Source of the DNA: Cristatella mucedo
Lineage: Eukaryota; Bryozoa; Phylactolaemata; Cristatellidae
Assembly: GCA_009760855.2 (NCBI GenBank)
Contig: WPIO01000048.1
Span: 2,143,001-2,207,000 of the forward strand
Direction of reading: 5' to 3'
Length of the DNA stretch: 64,000 nt
The notes beneath the pieces are model-generated. The model saw only the letters and a program-made list of their open reading frames with translations. It did no database searches and was not told where the DNA came from. The translations under genes and the position numbers were made by a program. Positions 1-11,700 of the stretch are shown piece by piece; the stretch's first letter is position 1, and each line of letters opens with the position of its first letter.

Positions 1-1197
1 TGCGAGAATATCTGCTTCAACTCTGCTGCTCAGTCCCCCTTCCGAGCTGTCATCATTGGTAGATAGCTACAACACGACACTAGCTGACATGCTCGACGAG
101 TTTGCACCTCTGACTAAGCACACTGTGAGGCCTTGCCCAGACGGCCTATGGTTTACCTCAGACATTAAACTAGCTAGGTCTGCTAAGCACAAGGTTGAAA
201 AAGCATACAAAAGATCGTGACTGACTGTCCATTGATAGGCATACAAAGACTAATCTAGGTCATACTAATCGATCCTAGCAAAGGCCAAGTCTAGCTTCTA
301 TAAAAAAATTGTTGAATCACAGATGCACAATCCAAAAATGCTGATATCAATGATCAACCATCTCCTCAACCGCTCCCAGGCTAGCTCTGTACCTGATAAT
401 CCCTGTGATGATCAAGCTGATCGCTTCTCTAGCTTCTTTGTCCAGAAGACAAACAAGATCAGGGAGTCCATCCCTGCGATGGCAGCATCCCCCCTAGAAT
501 GCTGTCTTTCGGTTTCTTGCTGCACCTTATTGTCTACATTCAAGCAGGTCACTAGTGATCTCGTCCTGAAGTTCACATCCCAATCAAAGAAGACAAGTCC
601 GTTTGACCCTATTCCCACTGTCCTTCTCCTATGTTGCATCGATCTGGTGCTACCATGCATAGCTAATATCATTAATATGTCATTAGCCTTCCAGCACCAT
701 TCAAAACAACTGTAATCAGGCCGCTACTCAAGAAAGCGACACTAGACCAAGAGAACTTGAGCAACTACCGCCCAGTTTCCCTTCTACTATTCCTATCAAA
801 GACACTGGAACGGGTCGTGGCAGACCAGCTGAACTCATTTATCGAAACTTCAAACCTTGCTAGTAAGTTCCAGTCTGGCTTTAGAGCTAATCACTCCACA
901 GAGTCATCAATGCTTAGGGTATACAACGACATACTTAGGAATGTAGACATGGGTAGAGTGTCTTTGCTTGTTTTGCTCGATCTTTCGGCAGCTTTTAATA
1001 CCATCGATCACCAAGTTCTTCTAGAGCGCCTCTCATCTCGCCTGGGCATCACTGGCACTGCTCTGCAATGGTTCAGGTCCTATCTCAGTGGGAGACTCCA
1101 GAGTATTGATGTGAATGGACGCAGATCATCCGAGGTACCTCTGAAATATGGAGTACCTCAGGGCTCCGTGCTAGGACCGGTTCTTTTCACGGTTTAT

Positions 1198-2437
1198 AAT
1201 AATAATAGTAATAATAATTCACTTGATAAAGCGCCCTCAGAGAACTCAATCTCTCTCTAGGTGCTTTACATTTGCTGTAAAGTGAAATGCAATTGAATGG
1301 TAAGTAAAATCATGCTTGAAAAACAAACGAAATGAATAATATGGTTAGGGGTGACATGCACAGGGTCAGCATGCAAATGTGGTTAGTGGCATCATGCACA
1401 GTGTCAGCACGCATAAGCACGTGAAGGACGAATCACAGGGACCCACTAAATACTGTCCTAAATAGGTGTGTTTTTAGGTTCCCTTTAAATGTGGTCAGGT
1501 CAGGGGATGTTCTGACGAAGGTCGGGAGGGAGTTCCAGGCTTTGGGAGCATATGAACTAAATGCACAGTCTCCAAAGGATTTAAGGTTTGTATGAGGTAT
1601 TTCTAGACTGTTGGATTCGGAAAAGCGGGTGGTACGATGCTTGGCCTGATGGGGTAGTATATCTGACAGATAGGCTGGAGCCATAGAATGAAGGGACCTA
1701 AAAGTGAGCGACAAAACCTTGAAGTCAATCCGTTGCTTGACTGGTAGCCAGTGCAGGTCGGCGAGAAGTGGAGTAATGTGGCAACTGCGACGCTCACGAC
1801 AGACAAGCCTAGCTGCAGAGTTTTGCACCAGCTGCAATCGCCTGATCGCACATGCTGGTAGGCCAGTAAGCAGTGAGTTGCAGAAGTCGAGACGGATGTC
1901 ACGAATGCATGGATCAACTTGGACGTGGTATCTTTATCTAAACAAGCCCGAATTTTAGCAATATTATGAAGCTGAAAATAGGCAGATTTGACTGTGGAGC
2001 TGATATGGTCGTCTAACGAGAGGTCGCTTTGGAATATGACACCTAGATTTCGAGCTGATTCAAGTGGAGATATGCTGGCAGAGCCAATTTTGAGAGTCAG
2101 CCTTTCCAATCTCTGGATCACACTGGGTTTGCCCATAACTAGTAAGTTAGTTTTATCATCGTTAAGTTTTAGAAAATTTGCTGCCATCCATGTGCGGATG
2201 TCATCAATGCATGCAGCTAGTGAGTTGAGAGAATTTGAGGTGCTCGAAGGCTGGGAGGGATCAAAGCAAAGGTACAACTGAGTGTCATCCGCATAGAAGT
2301 GAAAGCCTAGATTGTGCTTGGCAATCACATCAGCAAGAGGGAGAGTATAAACCGTTAAAAGAACCGGACCTAGCACGGAGCCCTGAGGTACTCCATATTT
2401 CAAAGGTACTTCAGATGATCTTTTCCATTCACGTCAA
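1198..2437 (-). mobile_element. 5'-truncated L2 family 1 copy nested antisense in another L2
   Basis: Minus strand: ATT-type tail at 1198-1222, 3' stem-loop, C-terminal domain ([34 protein letters not shown]) and RT segment up to [13 protein letters not shown] near 2400. On the + strand the host L2 stops at VLFTVY (about 1197) and resumes with TLPLADVIAKHN (about 2444), so removing this piece restores continuity. No clean target duplication is visible. Confidence 0.85.
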
Positions 2438-2916
2438 AATTTTTACTCTCCCTCTTGCTGATGTGATTGCCAAGCACAATCTAGGCTTTCACTTCTATGC
2501 GGATGACACTCAATAGTACCTTTGCTCTGATAAAACTAACTTACTAGTTAAGGGCAAACCAAGTGTGATTCAGAAGTTGGGAAGGCTGATGCTCAAAATC
2601 GGCTCTGCCAGCATATCTCCAGTTGAATCTGAACGAAAAAAGGTGTCATGTTCCAAAGTGACCTTTCGTTAGACGACCACTTTAGCTCAACAACCAAGTC
2701 TGCCTACTTTCTGCTACATAACATTGCTAAAATTTGGGCTTGTTTAGATAGGGATACCACATCTAGGTTGGTCCATGCATTTGTGACATCACGTCTTGAC
2801 TTCTGTAATTCACTGCTTGCTGGCCTACCGGCATGTGCAATCAGGCGCTTACAGCTGGTGCAAAACGCTGCAGCTAGGCTTGTCTGTCGTAAGCTTTGTC
2901 GTTGTCGCATCACACC

Positions 2917-3393
2917 AAAGTTCTTACACTGACCCACAAGGCCAGCCATGCCTTGGCTCCTTTGTACCTAGCTGACCTGCTGCACCAGTTTCAGCTTCCT
3001 CGTGCCTTCAGCTCCTGTATGGACAATAAATTAGCTGTTCCATTCCCCAGCTTAAAGACCGTTGGCGACAGAAGCTTTGGCTCTGCAGGTCTTAGACTGT
3101 GGGACTCGTTTCCACATTTCTTACGCAACGACAACTACTCTCCTACTGCCGACTATGGTACATCCTTTTCAGCAGTCCTGAACTGCTACTTCCATGCTAC
3201 TCACTACCTCAACTGCTCTCCTGACTCTGCTATGCTTCCCACTTTCTATTTGTTGCATGGGTCGAAGTCTATTGGCTACCAAATACGTACCGAAAGCCGC
3301 TTAGGCTGTGAGTGCGCTATACAAAGCTCACATGCGTAGCACCCACATAGTCTTTATGGCTTTGTGGAGTTGCAGATGGAGATACATTATATT
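2917..3393 (+). mobile_element. L2-like LINE family 2, 3' end, nested in family 1
   Basis: Encodes KVLTLTHKASHALAPLYLAD, LRLWDSFPHFLRND and the C-terminus of a second L2-like family, then the 3' UTR with tgcgctatacaaagc. Family 1 coding breaks at cgcatcacacc and resumes at accacttctcgc, with acc possibly duplicated. Confidence 0.8.
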
Positions 3394-4079
3394 ACCACTT
3401 CTCGCTGACCTGCACTGGCTACCAGTCAAGCAACGGATCGACTTCAAGGTTTTGTTGCTCACTTTTAGGTCCCTTTATTCTTTGGCTCCCGCCTAGCTAT
3501 GAGATCTACTCTCCCACCAGGCCAAGCATTGTACCACCTGCTTTTCGGAATCCAACTGTTTGCCTATACCTCGTACAAACCTCAAATCCTTTGGCGATCG
3601 GGCGTTGAGTTCGTATGCTCACAAAGCCTGGAACTCACTCCTGACTTGTGTCACAACATCCCCTGACTTGACCACATTAAAAAAAATTAAATACCCACCT
3701 ATTTATGACAGAATTTAATGGGTCGCCGTGATTCTTCCTTTATGTGCTTATGTGTGCTGACACTGTTGGAGGCTGCCACTAACCACACCTGTATGCTGAC
3801 CCTATGCATGTCACCCCTAACCGTATTATTCATGCTGTTTATCAAGTATGATACCACTCACCATTCGATCGTGTTTCCCTTGCAGCAAATTTAAAGTGCT
3901 TAGAAGGCGATTGAGTTCTCTGAAGCTGCTTTATCAAGTGTAGTATTATTATTATTATTATTGTAACTGGGTAGTGCAAGGTGTGCTCACTTACAAGTAT
4001 GATGCTGCACAAGCAAACATATTTGTCGTCCTTGTTTGTGCATAGTGCAGCCGTAGACAAGCCACATCACTGTTTGCAG

Positions 4080-4259
4080 AGTGCTTTGGTTGTTGCCTAT
4101 GCCAACATAGAGATCCCGCGGCTTTTGGGTTCTGTCGTCAACGTCCTAACGAAGTTGGCAAACAGTGAAGGTGGCGGCAGTGGAGACAGGGCGCTGAGAA
4201 GTTACATCGACGAAGTCCGAGGACCAGCAGTTCGTCTTCTGCAGACTTACATTTATCAG
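4080..4259 (+). CDS. ABCB8: ABCB8 exon, transmembrane segment (window exon 1)
   Basis: Acceptor tgtttgcag, donor cag|gtaaga, phase 0 to 0, 60 codons. Contains [12 protein letters not shown], matching the conserved NIQIPLLLG membrane stretch of ABCB8. The following loop is Gly/Ser-rich (GGGSGDR). Confidence 0.85.
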
Positions 4260-7200
4260 GTAAGAAGTTATGACTTCATCTTTCGTGGTCAGGCGATTCT
4301 CGGCAAGATGCGACTAGCGTTTACCACATCTTATATTGAGTTTTATCCTCATTTAAGTTGGTGTGATAGAGCTATCTCAACCATCGTGAGTGTGGTTGTC
4401 TGTGTGTATGAGGGCGTGTGTGTTTACCCACTTTACGTACACAGATGACTACACGATTATCTGCTTTATTTACTGGTGTGCACGTGAGCTCACCCACTGC
4501 TAAAGTTAGTTTTGAGCCTACATTCAAACCGACTTGGCGAAAGTGAGTGAGTGAGCGTCGCAGCAAGATTACAGAATGGTAATGCCTTCTTCCATGCCGG
4601 ATTCATATCTTCTGTGACTGGTTGAGGTAATTTATGGACTTGCTGTGCCCTTGGACTATTGTATTTAATAAGGACCAGCTCATGCCCTTGAAGATGACTA
4701 GAAATTCCAGTGTTGCATCGCGATGCAGGCCAGATTGTCTGCTGGCCTTGCTGGTTAGCCCGGCGTATTTCCAAGGAAGGACTCGAACCCACGACCCGGG
4801 TTATGAATTGCTCGTGCCTTATCTTTAGTCTTTTCACGTTGTTGGCTTTGTCGTAAGTGAATTGTAAGCTGAGCTTTGACAGCACAATGTGTCTTTTGTT
4901 TTTTCCTTAGTAGAGCTTGTGCTGCATCTTTAGCTGAGACTTAAAAATGATGCTAAGTTATTGCAGGTAGTGACCGATGCTGAAGCAAGTTGCTACAATA
5001 TTTATGGTCGCCAGTGCATATGCATGGGTGCGCTCGTGTGTGCGTGCTCTCTCCGCATCCTTCTGCCTCCGTCTCCCTCTGTCTCCATCTCCCTCTGTCT
5101 CCGTCTCACTCTCTCTCCCGGCTCCCTCTCTCTCTCGGACTCCCCCTCTCTCCGTCTCCCTCTTTCTCTATCTCCCTCGCACATGTTTGTGTGTGCGCGA
5201 GCTCGAGTGTGTGTATAAAGTCCACTGCATTTCTTTTTGTAACGTTTGCTACCCAAGCCGATGCTGTGTCTCGATAGGCTGGCTTCACATTTGCCTACAT
5301 CACGATGCTCTCTTACTCTGGCGAGAGGATGGCCGGTCGGCTTCGTAAGAAGCTGTTCAGCAACATCCTGGCGCAGGACATCGGCTTCTTCGACACTCAT
5401 CGAACTGGAGAAATCGTCAGTCGGTGTGCATACAAGCTGCATAATCTTGCCGCTGCTGCCTATTGCCTTCCTATGTTGCTGTAATCGTATTTGGCTCTTG
5501 TTGCTTCGCCTTCACCTTCACCTTCACCTTCGCCTGCATTAGCTGGCCGACGTAGAGAAAGAAGCTGCTGATGCCAATACTTCTCTAACCCACTGTGTCG
5601 TCGCAGGCTGGCCACCGACATTCAGGATTTCAAGAGCTCTTTCAAGCAGTGCGTCTCGCAGGGCCTTCGCTCCGTCACTCAGGTACGGACAGCCGAAAGT
5701 GACCCGGATGCCTCCGCCCCTATGCTGCATGATGGCAGGCAGCGAGTTTCTGTCGCCCCTTTTTTCCTGCTGCCCCATTCGGGAGAGCAAATGGCGGCGT
5801 TTGCCTACACTTGCGCTGGCACACGGTCGATTTCAGATCGCCGGCTCCGTCGTCTCGTTGCTGCTCGTTTCGCCGTCGCTCACTGGTTCGATGATGGTCG
5901 TTGTGCCGATGATCGTCGGCGTTGGCACGCTCATCGGCCGTGGGCTTCGGCAGCTCTCTCGCGCTGCCCAAGCTCAGGTGGGTTCGAGGCAGCGGCGGCG
6001 GCGACCAGTAGGCGCCGGCCCGGCTCTAGCCACGTGGCCAGCTCTGATCGGACGACGAACCGGTTCACCAACATGCACCGCCGTGGCTCGGTTAAGAAAG
6101 CCTGAGTGTGGAATGCCTCCTTCACTCACATTTTCCGACGTTGCGTTCTATGACTGTCGGTTGTAGGTCTCATCTGCAATTGCGGTTGCCGACGAAGCCA
6201 TCGGAAACATACGCACCGTGAGGGCATTTTCGATGGAGGATAAGGAGTCAGAGTGAGTAGTGCTCGACAATGCTGACAGTGCTCGCTGTCGCCTTGGCAC
6301 TAGCTTCTGCTCGTGCAGGAGGATCCAAGCATCCAGCCGGGCGGCGGAGCGCTTGCTGTTTCCGTTGGCGCGTAGCTGAGGGGCAGCCGAATGTTCTCGT
6401 GGCTTCGCTGGAGCCCTGCACGGGGGAATCGCAGTGCTTGGGTTTTGGACCGATGTGCATAATTCGTCTTCGGCCTCTGTGATTGCCTGCTGCCTGCCGT
6501 TAGTGGAGACTAAAGCCGTAGCCCCCTGGTTAGTTAACGTTCAGAATTGCCACTAAAATAAGCAGCCACTCTGGAATCCAAGGCGGACCGCTTGAAGCTG
6601 GCTATCAACGACTCCCAAACGCTGCATTGTATCGTGAAACCTGGTTCGTGGGCCGCCACCCTCTGGATAGCTGGATCTGCCATGTGTATGCATTGTGTGA
6701 ACATCTGCCAAGAATTGGTGTCAATCTGACACAATAAAATATATAATTCATTTGTATAGCATCCGCCCTAAGAGAACTGAATCTCTATTCAGACGCTTCA
6801 CATATGTCGTAGGGCTCATGAGTATGACCTCGGTCAGCCCTTGATCGGGGCGTGGACCTTAACCACTGGGCCAAGAATCTGTCTGAGAGGCTGATGCTCA
6901 AAATTGGCTCTGCCAGCATATCTCCTGTTGACTCAGCTTGAAATCTAGGTGTCATGTTCCAAAGTGACCTCTTGTTAGCCGACCACATCAGCTCCACAGT
7001 CACATCTGCCTACTTTCAGCTACATAAAATTGCTAAAATTTGGGCTTGTTTAGATAAGGATACCACGTCTAAGTTGGTCCATGCATTTGTGACATCCCGA
7101 CTTGACTTCTGTAACTCTTGCTGCTTGCTGGCCTACCGGCATGTGCAATCAAGCGATTACAGCTTGTGCAAAACTCTGCAGCTAGGCTTGTCTGTCGTGA

Positions 7201-8677
7201 ACTTTGCAGTTGCCACATCACACCACTTCTCGCCGACCTGCACTGGCTACCAGTCAAGCAACGGATCGACTTCAAAGTTTTGTCGCTCACTTTTAGGTCA
7301 CTTCATTCTTTGGCTCCAGCCTATCTGTCAGATATACTCTCCCACCAGGTCAAGCATCGTACCACCCACTTTTCGGAACCCAACAGTTTAAAAATACCCC
7401 GTACAAACCTCAAATCCTTTGGAGACCGTGCATTTAGTTCGTATGCTCCCAAAGCCTGGAACTCCCTCCCAACATGCGTCAGAACACCCCATGACTTGAC
7501 CACATTAAAAAGAAATTAAAAACACCTATTTAGGATAGCATTTAGTGGGTCCCTGTGATTCGTCCTTGATGTGCCTATCCGTGCTGACACTTTGCATGCT
7601 GCCACTAACCACATTTGCATGCTTACCCTTTGCATGTCACCCCTATCCACGTTGTTCATGTTGTTTATCAAGCATGATAGTACTCATGATTCAATCGCGT
7701 TTCCCTTTGCAGCAAATAAAAAGCACATAGGAAGAGATTGAGTTCTCTGAGGGCACTTTATCAAGTGCATTATTATTATTATTATTATTATTAGAATTAA
7801 ACAGACAGTGAGCTGTCAGATGTTGAGCATTTGAACACCCCTTGATAGCCTATTCACTGTTTGCTTATTGTAGCTACCTGTAGCTTGTGAAAAAGAGAAT
7901 GGCTGCATGTGAGCCGGTTATGCTGGCTCACAACTAGAGGCAAATTGTGCCAGCAAGAAAAGTGTCGTGTTCCATTTAGAAATCTGCCTACAGGAGTGTA
8001 GCAATTTGCAGAGATTCTGCTGCACGGGTCTCATTTCCCAGTCTTTTATGTGAGTCATTTGTAAGTTTACCTGTGATGCTCGCGGTAATTGGAATTAATC
8101 AAGGTCAACAAATGAGTCCGGAAAGTCGTCAATTGAACCAGTATTCATTAGGAAAGTGCTTTAGACAAATACAGATGTCGTCTTTCTGCACTACCAGAGC
8201 AAGAGCATGCATTTATCTTACGTAATTTGAGAGTTATTGAGCATGAAGTTGGCATATGGTAATCGTGAGCTTAGGCTATCCCATGGCTTTTTGGCATGCA
8301 AAAGTATTTACTTGTTGCACTAGACACCAATTTCTTAACAGCTATTCGCCACCGGAGGTCCCCTCGTTGACAGTGAACCGTGATTGCACACTAGATAAGG
8401 CGATTGCTTTTCACGAACTCAGTCCCAAAGTCGTGAGTTGGGTTCGAATCCCACAGTGGGTGATCCTTTATTGCCACCGCAAGTGGTGGTGATAGCCGTA
8501 AAGGCTCTTTTGTCGCTATACAAAATAGATTGTTGAATCAGCTTGCATTTTTTGTTGTTGATGTGAGCCTACTTTTACACAAACCCGATTTTACCGCAAA
8601 ATTGACCCACTCACTTCGATGGCCGGCTTGAAAATAACTGTCAGAAACAAAAAACAAGAGTTTGTGTGTGTGTTTGT

Positions 8678-8716
<39 letters not shown>

Positions 8717-11700
8717 CACGCGAGTGTGTGTGTGTTAGTGTGTTTTTACTTGCAATCTGATAATCGAACTCGCAATCCAAACTGCTCAATGTTTTACATT
8801 GTGTTTAGAAGCTGAGTTAATTTTGCACTTCCGGCCTTACCAAGTGTGTGAAACTGCTCGTCCGGCACTCTCCTGCTATGGGAAAGACGAAAGAATGAAA
8901 AAGCAAAATCGAAGGTCTAATCGTCACCCATCACAAGATGGGTCTAAGCAACATGACAGTGGAGTTGAAGCTTTTGGTATTAGCAAGGAGACTGTCAGTT
9001 ACAACCTGAAGTATTTTCAGGGTGGTGACGTCGATGTCTTACCCTGTGAGACAACGAAAAACTACGTGACCACCCACTGAAACGGCAGGCTGCACTGGGT
9101 TGAAGGAGAGCCTGTGTAGAGCTCTCTCCAAGCCTTTGAAAGAGGTCACCGGAAAAGTTCTTAGTGCCGATACAGTTCATGGCAGCGTTTAGTAGCTTTG
9201 CTTTTTATAGAAGAATAAGCAAACGTAAGCAGTTAAATTTTAAAGTTCGACAACGAAAAGCCATCTGCAGTGACCTGTCAGCATGCCCACTGTGCAACTG
9301 TTGAGTGGAGCCGTGTTCTACAGACCGACACAAGTAATTTCGTGGTACACGGAGATGGCATTTGTAGAGGGCTTTCGTCAGCAGTAGAAAAGGTGAGGAG
9401 TGCCACAATACTTCACTGCAATGTAGGTTCAAGTATGGCAGTGGAAGTGTGCTCGTTTGGTTGTGGTTTTTAGTTTTCGATATCAGAACTCTTCAATGCA
9501 TTAACGGGATTATGGATAGGAATGTGTTCATAGACATTGAACAGGTCGGTCTGCCCTGCGCCGGAGCTCTTGTGGGGATGACTGCGTTTGGAGAAGGATA
9601 GTGACTCCAGCGTATTGCAAGGATGACAAAGCGATCTTGCGTTCTTTGTAGCAAATGTAAAGTGCCTAGAAAGAGATTGAGTTCTCTGAGGGCGCTATAT
9701 CAAACGTATTGTTATTATTATAAAGCAGTTCTTTGCCGACTCAGATGTTAGAGTCCTTAGTTGGCCGAGCCAATCGCCCGATCTAAACCCTATTGAGCAT
9801 TTATCGGGCAGACTGAACTGCTCAGTTCGGATCGAGAACTATGTCTCCTCGTCCCCCGAGCAGCTTTTTGGTCGGCTTAAGCAGCTGTTCGATTGCATAA
9901 CTCCCGATGCTTGCTGAAAGCCGACCGAATCAATATCCTAGCGAATGCATTAAGTTATAAAGAATAGTGCGGTCTGACCCCCAATTAATGCTAGTATCCA
10001 TTTGTGCACTGATAACCTCGGTTCTTATAATAGAAAATCTTAACTTAATGTGCATGTGCTCGGTTCTATTAGACAAAGAGTATGTCAATCGGCTTAGGGG
10101 AGTGCAGCTTGATGGAGGTATCCGTCTGCCCTCGTAAATACTTTTGCCTTTGGGTGTAGCTGTCGCTTTTTAGCTTGACCAGATCAAGAGCATGCACTTG
10201 TCTTGCGCAATTTGAGAGGCAAGTTAGTGTATGGTCACCGTGAGCTCGGGCTTTCCTGCGGCTTTACGATCGATATGTACCATGTGCTTGAAAGCAGTTG
10301 ACAAATCACTTGTTCCCACTTGTGGCAATCTCATCGTCATGGCAAACTCCCACATCGTTTTTATGCTTCCCCGGGCGAGCTTGTCTGCTGCAATTGTGTA
10401 TGCTGCCAGCATTGCTAATGCACGAGCCATTGCTGAGTCTTACCTTGCCGATCGCCCAGCAAAGGCTGGGCTGTCTAGTTCTTCCCTAATCCTCGAGCAG
10501 CTGCAGTGCTACTATATACATATATGCTGTCACCTAGGGCTATACATGACGGTGCATCCGTTATTCAATATCGTGCTGACAACGTCCCCTGGACGTAGAC
10601 GCCAACTGCTGCGGCTGCTTTCACACGTCGAGCCGTTTGTCTTTGCAGCAATGTAAGACTTAACAAAGTGCGCCCCTTTTTCGTCTATAGACTTTTTTCC
10701 GACGAAGTCGACAAGTCGACGGCGCTAAGCGTTCGTCTCGGAGTGGGAGTGGGACTGTTTCAGGGCCTCTCTAATTTAGCCCTTAACGGTAAGCGAGCTG
10801 TAGCTGCCATCATCACTTGTGGTTCCTTGAAGCATGTCAGCTGCGTGATCGGCAGCGTTTATGTTATTGCCAGCAGCAGGCTATATAGCACTGCTGTGCC
10901 TTGCTCTAGCCGTGCTGCATCACTGTCATGTTCAAAGTAACTTCAATGTGGCATGCAGGTTATATAAAGCACGGCATCGGTGATCTGACTGCTAAATCTG
11001 TAGCTCCTCCTCGAGAGACAGTTCCGAGCAGCAGAGCGGCTATGGCCACGATAGTTCTAATGATTTGATAACACACTTCGGCCTAACAACAATAAATGGC
11101 TTTGCTGAAAGTCAGTTGATCGTAAACCAGGGCTTGAAGTGCCCCTTCTGATAGGCAGCAGTCGATCCAATGGACTCTCTAGACAAGCTTAATCTTCCTG
11201 TTATATTTAAGCTATTTACATGCTGTGTTCACTCAAATTTCTTCACCTTTTCAAACATTCGTGCATTTGTGTGCTTTTTATGTGCCTAGATGAAGCTACT
11301 TGTGACCTTGGGGAAATCGAATTATGTACTGGCAGCACTCATGAAGCAAAGCATGTGACAAACATTCACTGCCGCTATTAACTAGAACCTCTGCTTAATA
11401 ATACTCACCGAATCATGCACCGGTATGGACTCAAAGCTTATAGGAAGTAATACAAAGGCACTTGTATATAGCACCTCAAAAAAACAGATCTCTGTCACGG
11501 CACTCTACATATGCTTAAAGGAGGCATGCCAATTGTTTAACGATAATGTGCATAGTGTCAGCTCGCAGAAGCATACAGAGGGCAATGCACGTGAGCAGAG
11601 CAAACGTAATTTGGAACATGTAAATTTTAAGCTTTTTTCAAATGTCAAATCGGGAAAAGTCATAACGTCAATTGTGAGTGAGTTCCAGGCTTTGTGAGCA

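Larger units (their letters stand above)
1..3962 (+). mobile_element. L2/CR1-like LINE, family 1, host of two nested insertions
   Basis: The + strand reads as a LINE polyprotein from the endonuclease-RT linker to the C-terminus: [60 protein letters not shown], then (from about 2444) [31 protein letters not shown] and [15 protein letters not shown]. It ends with a stem-loop and ATT repeats near 3940-3962. Stops, frameshifts and an internal deletion near 2525 show it is dead. It is interrupted by an antisense L2 (1198-2437) and a family 2 LINE (2917-3393). The 5' end lies outside the window. Confidence 0.85.

Noticed and set aside
4990..5442. Ser/Leu-rich and Glu/Arg-rich frames of 95-146 residues
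   Set aside because: Generated by the CT-rich array next to ABCB8 exon 2.
8375..8545. tRNA gene from the intact B box
   Set aside because: Same head, body and tail recur in many places and no full cloverleaf is seen, so these are SINEs.
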